A stretch of 8,291 bases of DNA from Gemmatimonadota bacterium (GTDB lineage Bacteria > Gemmatimonadota > Gemmatimonadetes > Gemmatimonadales > Gemmatimonadaceae). The position numbers and the translations under genes are program-made. The stretch lies in NCBI GenBank assembly GCA_947457715.1, contig CANGXK010000104.1, positions 1-8,291 of the forward strand, read 5' to 3'. This document shows, piece after piece, positions 1-6,134 of this stretch (the stretch's first letter is position 1; the number at the start of each line of letters is the position of its first letter). The notes under the pieces were generated by a model. The model had not been told where the DNA came from. It made no database searches and saw nothing but the letters and a program-made list of their open reading frames with translations.

Positions 1-17
1 GAGAACAAATATCGTTT

Positions 18-50
18 CTCTGCGCCTCTGCGCTCTCTGCGAACTCCGCG
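18..50. repeat. Intergenic ladder of CTCTGCG-type heptamers
   Basis: Four near-identical heptamers lie in a row: CTCTGCG at 18-24, 26-32 and 35-41, then CTCCGCG at 44-50, with steps of 8, 9 and 9 bp. On the minus strand they read CGCGGAG then CGCAGAG three times. The block sits 35 bp beyond the stop codon of the minus-strand amidohydrolase gene, so it would fall in that gene's 3' untranslated region. I recall similar CGCAGAG ladders from intergenic DNA of several unrelated bacterial phyla, but cannot verify this here. No open frame covers it and it does not fold into an obvious hairpin. Its function is unknown. The left end of the element may lie outside the window. Confidence 0.6.
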
Positions 51-84
51 TGATCAGTTCCTACGACCCAGCCGAACGCACCCC

Positions 85-1335
85 TTACTTCGGCCAGCCC
101 GGAATTTGAATGGCCGGCATGATGCGCAGGGCGTTCTGGTAGTACACCTTCTTCAGTACGACGTCCGGCAGGTCGATGCCGTACAGCTTCCAGAAGGCGT
201 GATAGTCGCGGTAATAGTCGAAGTAGTCGTCACGCGTTTCGAACACGCGCCAGTAGTACGGATACTCTTCCGGCTGGAACGAGTCCTTGCCGAACAGCAG
301 GCGGTCCTGGTACTTGATGAAGAAGTCGTGCGCGCTGCGCGGCTGACGGCCGATGTCGTACAACACGGCGCCCACTTCGGCGAGCACGTTCGGCATCTTG
401 TCGAACATGCGTCCCAGGCGACCGAGGTCGTTGGCGTGCCAGCCCAGGTGCGCGGCCACGAACGTCGTCTTCGGATGACGCAGGAACAAGCTGTCGCGCT
501 CGGCCATGAGTTGGTTGAAGCTCGGATACTTGTCCTGCGGATACAGACGCTCGGGGAAGAGCGTGAGCTCGAGCCACCGTTCGTTGGTATTGTCGACTTC
601 GCGGAAGAATTCCTGCGGGTCGGCCGTGTGAATGAACACCGGCAGATTGAGCCGCGCGGCTGCTTCCCAGATGGGATCGAGGTCGGGGTCGTTCAACCGC
701 AGGCGCGTGCCGTCGGCCTTCTTCGTGCTCAAGCCGAAGCCCTTGCCGATTTCCCCGATGCCCACCGCGCCGCCCTTTGCGTCGGCTTCGAGCTGGGCGA
801 CCGCCTTGGCGGCCCACCCCGGACCCACGCCGTTCAGGTTCACGCCGGTGAGCACGCGCACGCGATCCTTCATCGTGGGCGAGCCGTTCACCAGCTCCAT
901 CGTGCGCGTGAGCCGGTCGCCACTCACGTTGTCGGCCGCGATCATGAGCCGCACGTTCACCGAGTCCATCGAGGCGCCCAGTCGCGCGACGCCGTCGGCA
1001 TTGCCGAGGAGCCCCGACGGATGGCCGTGGAAGTCGACCACCGGATACTTCGCCTTCCACCTCATGCCAGCCGCGGGCACGATCAGCGTCGACTTGGGCC
1101 GATAGTCTACGATGCTCGGCGGCGGTGAGGCCGGCGCGAGGCAGTTGTTCGGACGGATCTCCGTCGTACCCGCCGGGCATTCCTCGCCGGGGTTGATCGA
1201 GGTGCCGCCGCGGAAACCGCGCGGGGGCTGCGGCTGGGCGGCGGGCGGCTGCTGCGCCACGAGCGAGGATGGCGACAGGGACGTCGCCATCGAAACGCCA
1301 AGGGACAGACCAAGCAGGAAACGGGAGCGACGCAC
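85..1335 (-). CDS. Secreted amidohydrolase-family protein (ACMSD-like TIM barrel)
   Basis: A 416-residue metal-dependent hydrolase of the amidohydrolase-related group (the ACMSD/2-pyrone-dicarboxylate lactonase type); the substrate is not known. Residues 1-27 form a Sec signal peptide (MRRSR, hydrophobic core, then SLVA before QQ), so the enzyme should act in the periplasm or outside. A proline-rich linker with two cysteines (C53 and C65, perhaps a disulfide) precedes the barrel. Visible metal and active-site candidates are the HGH pair (H103, H105), E195, H236 in FIHTAD, H296 in AAHLGW and D351 in FGKDS. The start is GTG at 1335, chosen because AGGAG lies 8 nt upstream. It follows the DUF2723 gene by 27 bp on the same strand, which suggests an operon. 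Family assignment is firm; the reaction (hydrolysis or decarboxylation) cannot be read from the sequence. Confidence 0.9.
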   Translation of the reverse strand: MRRSRFLLGLSLGVSMATSLSPSSLVAQQPPAAQPQPPRGFRGGTSINPGEECPAGTTEIRPNNCLAPASPPPSIVDYRPKSTLIVPAAGMRWKAKYPVVDFHGHPSGLLGNADGVARLGASMDSVNVRLMIAADNVSGDRLTRTMELVNGSPTMKDRVRVLTGVNLNGVGPGWAAKAVAQLEADAKGGAVGIGEIGKGFGLSTKKADGTRLRLNDPDLDPIWEAAARLNLPVFIHTADPQEFFREVDNTNERWLELTLFPERLYPQDKYPSFNQLMAERDSLFLRHPKTTFVAAHLGWHANDLGRLGRMFDKMPNVLAEVGAVLYDIGRQPRSAHDFFIKYQDRLLFGKDSFQPEEYPYYWRVFETRDDYFDYYRDYHAFWKLYGIDLPDVVLKKVYYQNALRIMPAIQIPGWPK

Positions 1336-1343
1336 GGGGCAAA

Positions 1344-1348
1344 CTCCT
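1344..1348 (-). promoter_or_regulatory. Shine-Dalgarno site of the amidohydrolase gene
   Basis: The minus strand reads AGGAG here, 8 nt before the GTG start at 1335 and 14 nt after the TAA of the upstream DUF2723 gene. It decides the GTG start, which would otherwise look weak against the in-frame ATG at residue 16. That later start would cut off most of the signal peptide. Confidence 0.75.
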
Positions 1349-1362
1349 GAGGTTGTGGTGCG

Positions 1363-3708
1363 TTACTTCGAGTCGGGAGGCGGCTGTGGCACCAGCAACG
1401 GCTGCTGCGGACCGACGTCGGCGCCCGGCGTGACCGGCAGCGCCGGCTGACGATCGAAGCCGAACACCTGCGCGCGGCGCATGGCCGTGGCGATGCCCTT
1501 CGACTGCTGATATACCGAGTCCGAGCGCGCCATCTGGCCCGACTGCGCCAGCGCTTCGGCCAGCGTGACACCGCTGATCACGTAGAGGTCAGGGATGCCG
1601 ACCGACGCGTCGTCGACCCAGCCATCGCGAGCGGCCAGCGACTTCGTGGCCGTGAACACCTTCGTCCACAGATCGTACGAGCGCTTCACGTCGACCATCC
1701 CTTCGCCCTGAACGAGCACGGTGTCGCGGCCCGGGATGATCTGCTGACCTACCAGCTTCTTGGCCATGCCCTGCGTGAGGACATAGCGTTCCAGTCCGAG
1801 CTCATACGGATATCCTCCCGCGGTGCGGCTGAAGTAGATCGGCCGGTCGGGGTACGTGTCGCGGATCATGAAGTACACCAGTTGGTCGGCGCGCATGAGT
1901 TGCGGCGAACGCGGCGCGGCAATGATGTCACCCTTCTGAAACGCTACATTCGGCGGCGTCTGAAGGGCGAGCGGCAGCGCGTCGGCTTCGTCGAAGGTCA
2001 TTTTCACCGGCGGACCGACCGGCTTTTTCCACTGCTGGCTGCGGTAAATCTCCGGACCCTTGGCCGCGTCGTACTCGTACACCGGGCGACGGATCATCTG
2101 TCGCGTGTACCAGTCGGTGTTCATGAGCGACGTGTTCGCCACGATGACATCCTTGCGGATGCCTTCGACTTCCTGCGCGTACCAGAGCGGGAAGGTGTCG
2201 TTGTCGCCGACGGTGATCAGGATGCCGTACGGCTCGACCGAGTTGAGCAGGTCACGCGCGAAGTCGGTCGTGTCGGTCTGATTGGAACGCGACGCCTGCT
2301 GCCAGTTGCCGAACAGCGGAATGAAGGCCACGGCGAGCAGCGGCGATGCCAGCAGGAAGCTGCGCGTTCGCGGCTCCACCACCGTGTCGCGACCCAGTTT
2401 CACTTCGTCGGCGCCGAACAGGCTGGCCACCGTTTCCCACAGATACACGAGGCCCAGTGCGGCCCACACGCTGAGCGCCGAGAAGCTCCACAGGTAGAAG
2501 TAGTCGCGATCGCGGACTTCGCGTGGCACGGAGTCGCCGAGCTCGAGCGCCTGACTGTGTCCGTACTTGAAATTCAGGTAGAAGATCAGCCCGAAGGTCA
2601 TCGTGCCGATGAGCGGGCCGAAGAACCAGAAGCTGCGTCGGTCCTTCGTGAAGTGCATCCACCCACCGAGGATGCACAAGATGAAGTAGAACACGGCGAG
2701 CCCGTTCTGCAGTCCCGGGTTCTCCTGATACGCATCGCGGAGCCACTGCCACTTGAAGTACAGCCAATACATGCCGACCTGCGCGGTCAGCGGCGCCTGG
2801 CGCTCACCGAGCTCCGGCTTGCCGTATTGACCGCGATTGAAGTTGTACATGAAACGGTCGTACGTGAGGGCCGAGAAGGTGCAGTCGGCTTTCAACTCGG
2901 TCACGCACCCCGTGGGTTCGCCTTCGTTGATCGCGGGGAAGTGCGCGGCGCGGATCGGCTGCGTAGCGAACGGCGTCATGCCGAACACCAGCGCGGCGGC
3001 GCAGGCCACGAGCAGCTTCCAGCGCAGGATCGACGACGGACGGCGAATCAGCACCGCCAGCCCAACGGCGGGCGCGGCCAGCATGCCGGCCATGTGGTTG
3101 GCGTAGCCCAGGCCCAGCAGGTACGCGACGAGCACGAGCAAGCGGTCGGCCACCGGGCCTTCCGGATCGTCACACCAGCGCACCGTGAGCCAGCAGATGA
3201 TCGCCAGGCCCACCAGTGACACCGTGTACACTTTTTCGTTCACGACCGACTGGTTCCACACCGTGAACGCGGTCGCGCCGATGAGGGCGGCGAGCGCTCC
3301 ACCGGCGATGCGCTGCCAGCGACGCGGCATCCAGCCGACCAAGACGCGTTCGGTGATCAGGAACCACAGGCCGGCCGACACGGCACTGGACAGCGCTGCC
3401 AGCACATTGATGCGCATGGCGACGGTGGGCGCGATGGGCATGATCGCGAAGACGCGTCCGAGCAGGACGAAGAACGGATTCCCCGGCGGATGCGGAATGC
3501 CGAGGACGTACGCGGCCGCGATGTACTCGCTGGTGTCCCACATGGACGTCGTCGGGGCCAGCGTGACGAGGTACAGGAGAAACACGACGAGGCCGGCGAT
3601 AGCGGCGGCCAGGTACGACGGGCGGTAATCGCGCTCCGCCGCGCTGGCACTCATGGCGGCGGCTGGCCGGGAAGCGGCAGTCGCGGTAGCGGTGGCTGCG
3701 ACGGTCAT
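1363..3708 (-). CDS. DUF2723 (TMEM260-type) membrane glycosyltransferase
   Basis: A 781-residue integral membrane protein of the DUF2723 family, the bacterial relatives of the protein O-mannosyltransferase TMEM260, with a GT-C-like plan. It probably transfers a sugar from a lipid carrier on the outer face of the inner membrane; donor and acceptor are unknown. With the start at 3708, an Ala/Thr-rich tail (1-30) leads into the first helix (about 31-51). The first outer loop then carries WDTSEY (D58 and E61, candidate catalytic acids) and the family hallmark HPPGNP (73-78); NEKVYT follows at 157-162. Roughly ten to twelve hydrophobic segments run to about residue 467, followed by a soluble domain of some 310 residues containing GDNDTFPLWYAQ and a proline-rich C-terminus. 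The start is uncertain: TTG at 3798 (811 residues) and ATG at 3654 (763 residues) are also open, and none has a convincing ribosome site. It is first in a likely operon with the amidohydrolase. Confidence 0.92.
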   Translation of the reverse strand: MTVAATATATAASRPAAAMSASAAERDYRPSYLAAAIAGLVVFLLYLVTLAPTTSMWDTSEYIAAAYVLGIPHPPGNPFFVLLGRVFAIMPIAPTVAMRINVLAALSSAVSAGLWFLITERVLVGWMPRRWQRIAGGALAALIGATAFTVWNQSVVNEKVYTVSLVGLAIICWLTVRWCDDPEGPVADRLLVLVAYLLGLGYANHMAGMLAAPAVGLAVLIRRPSSILRWKLLVACAAALVFGMTPFATQPIRAAHFPAINEGEPTGCVTELKADCTFSALTYDRFMYNFNRGQYGKPELGERQAPLTAQVGMYWLYFKWQWLRDAYQENPGLQNGLAVFYFILCILGGWMHFTKDRRSFWFFGPLIGTMTFGLIFYLNFKYGHSQALELGDSVPREVRDRDYFYLWSFSALSVWAALGLVYLWETVASLFGADEVKLGRDTVVEPRTRSFLLASPLLAVAFIPLFGNWQQASRSNQTDTTDFARDLLNSVEPYGILITVGDNDTFPLWYAQEVEGIRKDVIVANTSLMNTDWYTRQMIRRPVYEYDAAKGPEIYRSQQWKKPVGPPVKMTFDEADALPLALQTPPNVAFQKGDIIAAPRSPQLMRADQLVYFMIRDTYPDRPIYFSRTAGGYPYELGLERYVLTQGMAKKLVGQQIIPGRDTVLVQGEGMVDVKRSYDLWTKVFTATKSLAARDGWVDDASVGIPDLYVISGVTLAEALAQSGQMARSDSVYQQSKGIATAMRRAQVFGFDRQPALPVTPGADVGPQQPLLVPQPPPDSK

Positions 3709-3839
3709 GGACTGGACGGAAGGTGGGGCGGCTCCGGACCGGGGGCGGCCGGAGCTGACACAATCAGGTAAGTTCGCAGGCAGCGACGGGGGGCACAACT
3801 GCTTCCCGCCGGGTCCGCGCTCCTCCTACCCCCCGACGC
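3709..3839. promoter_or_regulatory. Divergent intergenic region between the glycosyltransferase and aminotransferase genes
   Basis: About 131 bp separate the chosen ATG starts of two divergently transcribed genes, so promoters for both operons must lie here or just inside the flanking genes. I could not find a convincing -35/-10 pair on either strand; CTGACA at 3755-3760 is a possible plus-strand -35 without a good -10 partner. The region holds a 7-bp inverted repeat (3731-3755). On the minus strand it also has a strong GGAGGA (3821-3826) with no start codon at a useful distance. If the glycosyltransferase starts at the TTG at 3798, the gap shrinks to 41 bp. Confidence 0.5.
3731..3755. repeat. 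7-bp inverted repeat in the divergent promoter region
   Basis: GCTCCGG at 3731-3737 and CCGGAGC at 3749-3755 are exact reverse complements separated by 11 bp. This geometry fits either an operator for a dimeric regulator or a GC-rich hairpin in the leader of the minus-strand glycosyltransferase transcript, whose ATG lies 22 bp away. In GC-rich DNA a 7-bp match can also arise by chance, so the role is open. Confidence 0.35.
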
Positions 3840-5114
3840 ATGCATAAGCGCGATTTTCTCCGTACGGTCGGCGGTGCCTTGGGCGGCGCGCTGGGCGGCG
3901 CCTCCCTCGGGCTTCTGTTCACCCCGGCCCAGTTGCGGGCGTTCTCCCGTCTGCCAGTGGATGAGCTGGCCGGGCGGGCGGATTTCTGGGACGTGCTACG
4001 GGCCAAGTATCTGGTCCCCGCTGACTACGTCCACCTCGAGCACGGCTACTACTCCATGCAGTCGCAGCCGGTTTTGGAGCGGTTCATCGGCCATGTGCGG
4101 GCCGTCAATGCCCAGAGTTCGCGCTACATGCGCACGGTGCAGGGCACCAACAAGGCGCGGGTGCAGGCCCGTCTGGCGGCGCTGGCGGGTTGCTCGCCCG
4201 ATGAGCTGATCATCACCCGCAACACGACCGAGTCACTCGACACGGTGATCTCGGGCTTCGACTGGAAGGCCGGCGACGAAGCGGTGATGGCGGTGCACGA
4301 CTACGGCGCCATGCTCGATCAGTTCGCGCTCATGGGCCGTCGCTGGGGCGTCGTGAACCGTACGGTCACCGTGCCCCTCGATCCGCGCAGCGACGACGAG
4401 ATCGTGCAGGTGTACGCCAACGCCATCACGCCGCGCACCCGCCTGCTGATGGTCTGCCACATGATCAACATCACCGGCCACGTACTGCCGGTGAAGAAGA
4501 TCTGCGACATGGCACACGCGCGCGGCGTGCCGGTCATGGTGGACGGTGCGCACGCCTTCGCGCAGCTCGACTTCCGCATTCCCGACCTCGGCTGCGACTA
4601 CTATGGCGCCAGCTTGCACAAGTGGCTTGGCACTCCGCTCGGGGCCGGCCTGCTGTACGTGCGTCGCGACGCTATCGAGACGCTCTGGCCGATCTATGGC
4701 GACGAAGGGCAGCCGGCGAAGAGCATCGCCAAGCTGAATCACACCGGCACCCATCCCGTGCACACCGATCTCGCCATCGAAGACGCGATCGATTTTCACG
4801 AAGAGATCGGCATTCAGCGCAAGGAAGCGCGCCTGCGCTGGCTGCAGCAGTATTGGACCACAAAGGTGCGCGGCGTGCCGCGCGTGCGGCTGTTCACCCC
4901 CAGTGATCCCGCGCGGACCGGCGCCATCGCCAACGTGGGCATCGACGGCATGAAGCCGGGCGATCTGGCCACGGCGCTGATGGACCGCTTCAAGATCTTC
5001 ACGGTCGCGATCGATACCGCCGGCGTGACCGGCGTGCGTGTCACGCCACAGCTCTTCACGACGACCGCCGAGCTGGATGCATTCGTTCGCGCGATCACGC
5101 AACTCGCCGCCTAG
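3840..5114 (+). CDS. Exported class V aminotransferase (isopenicillin N epimerase-like)
   Basis: A 424-residue PLP enzyme of the class V aminotransferase superfamily, closest in style to the isopenicillin N epimerase/cysteine desulfurase-like branch; the reaction is not predictable. The N-terminus MHKRDFLR followed by a glycine-rich hydrophobic stretch (11-28) resembles a Tat leader with KR in place of the usual RR. That would fit a cofactor enzyme folded before export. PLP-site features are RNTTESL (127-133, phosphate side), D235 in MVDGAHAF, and SLHKW with K261 as the Schiff-base lysine; GTHPVH (303-308) is also typical. Length is normal for the family (about 400 plus leader). The ATG at 3840 is the only start that keeps the leader, yet no Shine-Dalgarno precedes it. 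The pqiA-like gene follows after 9 bp, so the two are probably co-transcribed. Confidence 0.93.
   Translation: MHKRDFLRTVGGALGGALGGASLGLLFTPAQLRAFSRLPVDELAGRADFWDVLRAKYLVPADYVHLEHGYYSMQSQPVLERFIGHVRAVNAQSSRYMRTVQGTNKARVQARLAALAGCSPDELIITRNTTESLDTVISGFDWKAGDEAVMAVHDYGAMLDQFALMGRRWGVVNRTVTVPLDPRSDDEIVQVYANAITPRTRLLMVCHMINITGHVLPVKKICDMAHARGVPVMVDGAHAFAQLDFRIPDLGCDYYGASLHKWLGTPLGAGLLYVRRDAIETLWPIYGDEGQPAKSIAKLNHTGTHPVHTDLAIEDAIDFHEEIGIQRKEARLRWLQQYWTTKVRGVPRVRLFTPSDPARTGAIANVGIDGMKPGDLATALMDRFKIFTVAIDTAGVTGVRVTPQLFTTTAELDAFVRAITQLAA
3870..3905 (+). repeat. Three 12-bp tandem units inside the Tat-like leader
   Basis: Three degenerate 12-bp units (GGCGGTGCCTTG, GGCGGCGCGCTG, GGCGGCGCCTCC) encode GGAL-GGAL-GGAS at residues 11-22. 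The units differ mainly at third positions, so the protein repeat is more regular than the DNA repeat. It builds the hydrophobic core of the export leader with small residues, as is usual for Tat leaders, and could vary in length by slippage. Confidence 0.6.
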
Positions 5115-5123
5115 CACATCCTC

Positions 5124-5669
5124 ATGACACCACGAAACACACTTGCAATCGCACTGGCGCTGGTATCGCTGGTGCTGCTCTGGCCCGGACTCGTGCAGCC
5201 GGTGCTCACCATTCGCGCCACGATGGAGCTGTTCGGCAACACGCGCGAACTCTCCAATGAAACGCGCAGTGTGATCAGTGCGATTCAGAGCCTGCACAAT
5301 ACCGGCAACGACTTCGTGGCCGGACTGATCGTGCTGTTCAGCGTGCTCGTGCCGGTCCTGAAGGCGGCGTTGCTGGTGCCGATCTTCGCGCTGCGCGGCA
5401 CGGCGACGTCGTATCGGCTGTACGGCGTGGTGCAGGCGATGAGCAAATGGTCGATGGCCGACGTATTCGCGGTCGGTATGCTCATCGCGCTGCTGGTCGG
5501 GAAGGGCACCGCCAATCTGTCGGCGGTGGCCGGCACCGGCTTCTACTTTTTCGCCGCGTACTGTCTGGTGTCGAACGCGGCGTTTCAGGCGCTCAAGATC
5601 GAGCCGCCCGCAGCGGCCGTGCCTACTTCTTCGGCAACGACTTCGAGTCCTTTCTCGGCGCGATCTTGA
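5124..5669 (+). CDS. Single-domain PqiA-like (paraquat-inducible protein A) membrane protein
   Basis: A 181-residue inner-membrane protein of the PqiA family. In Enterobacteria PqiA works with the MCE protein PqiB in envelope lipid homeostasis; whether this short form does so is unknown. Four hydrophobic segments are visible at about 7-27, 64-90, 111-126 and 136-157. The family signature KWSMADVF (108-115) sits at the start of the third, and PVLK (77-80) lies in the second. E. coli PqiA is roughly 420 residues with two such domains, so this is one domain only, with no zinc-ribbon cysteines. No PqiB or PqiC gene is in the window. It begins 9 bp after the aminotransferase stop and has no clear Shine-Dalgarno, so translation may depend on coupling. 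The last 15 codons overlap the opposing gene and encode a low-complexity Ser/Thr tail. Confidence 0.9.
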   Translation: MTPRNTLAIALALVSLVLLWPGLVQPVLTIRATMELFGNTRELSNETRSVISAIQSLHNTGNDFVAGLIVLFSVLVPVLKAALLVPIFALRGTATSYRLYGVVQAMSKWSMADVFAVGMLIALLVGKGTANLSAVAGTGFYFFAAYCLVSNAAFQALKIEPPAAAVPTSSATTSSPFSARS

Positions 5670-6102
5670 ACTTGGCGATGGGCTGGTTGTCCATGTTCAC
5701 CATGCCCTCGATGCTGCCGTCGGCGCCGAACTTGCCGTCGTGTTCGAGCAGCCTGCCTTCCGGTGCCGTCACACGAAAGCGCACCTGTTTGCCGGTGAGC
5801 ACCACGTTCGAAATCGGACCGGTGCCCTGACCGGGCACCATCGCCTGACCGGAAATGGCGGTGCCCGTCTGCGTGAAGGTGTAGAGCACCGGCACCACGA
5901 TCACGCTGTCCGGTAGCGGCACGGTGGCGGTGCCCGTCCATCCACCAATGAGCGCGGCTCCCCCTGTCGCGGTGGTCGCGCTACCGTTTTTGGGCTTGGA
6001 CTGCGCGGCAAGCGGCACGGCGGACAGCGGCCGTGCCGCACTCAGGATGGCGAGGAGCGCGCCAATCGCGACGGCGGAGCCGGCGGTTACGCGGGGGGGC
6101 AT
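5623..6102 (-). CDS. Small secreted beta-rich protein, unknown function
   Basis: I do not recognise a named family. From the ATG at 6102 it gives 159 residues. A signal peptide (MPPRVTAG, a hydrophobic core to about residue 28, then a likely cut in the PLAAQ region near 34) is followed by a short Ser/Thr/Gly linker. The mature domain of about 105 residues alternates strands and turns, with IGGWTGTA, FTQTGTAISG, VRFRV and GSIEGMV. This resembles small lipocalin-like or beta-barrel secreted domains that start with a G-x-W motif and repeat G-x-V/I-x-G turns. No catalytic residues stand out and there is no lipobox cysteine. The frame extends to a TTG at 6120, but the ATG is preferred. It lies 32 bp downstream of the SGNH lipoprotein gene on the same strand. 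Its 3' end overlaps the pqiA-like gene by 47 bp tail to tail. Confidence 0.75.
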   Translation of the reverse strand: MPPRVTAGSAVAIGALLAILSAARPLSAVPLAAQSKPKNGSATTATGGAALIGGWTGTATVPLPDSVIVVPVLYTFTQTGTAISGQAMVPGQGTGPISNVVLTGKQVRFRVTAPEGRLLEHDGKFGADGSIEGMVNMDNQPIAKFKIAPRKDSKSLPKK

Positions 6103-6134
6103 AGGTGGACGCTCAGTCAATGAGGTGGCGCGAC

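Noticed and set aside
1..20. Possible small hairpin GAGAA...TTCTC at the left edge
   Set aside because: Only five base pairs, AT-rich loop of 10 nt, cut by the window edge; not distinguishable from chance.
106..1128. Long plus-strand open frame (340 codons) opposite the amidohydrolase gene
   Set aside because: It is antisense to a clear enzyme gene, is rich in His, Arg and Val with no domain pattern, and is the kind of shadow frame expected in GC-rich DNA.
1882..3219. Plus-strand open frame of 445 codons opposite the glycosyltransferase gene
   Set aside because: Its composition is Arg/His/Glu-rich with no recognisable motif, and the opposite frame has a full set of family signatures and membrane segments.
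4233..5297. Minus-strand open frame of 354 codons opposite the aminotransferase and into the pqiA-like gene
   Set aside because: It is a shadow of two well-supported genes, crosses their boundary, and has low-complexity composition.
5821..5839. Perfect 7-bp GC-rich hairpin (GGTGCCC, loop of 5, GGGCACC) as a terminator for the pqiA-like transcript
   Set aside because: It lies inside the coding region of the opposing secreted-protein gene, about 150 bp past the pqiA-like stop, and no T-run follows on either strand.
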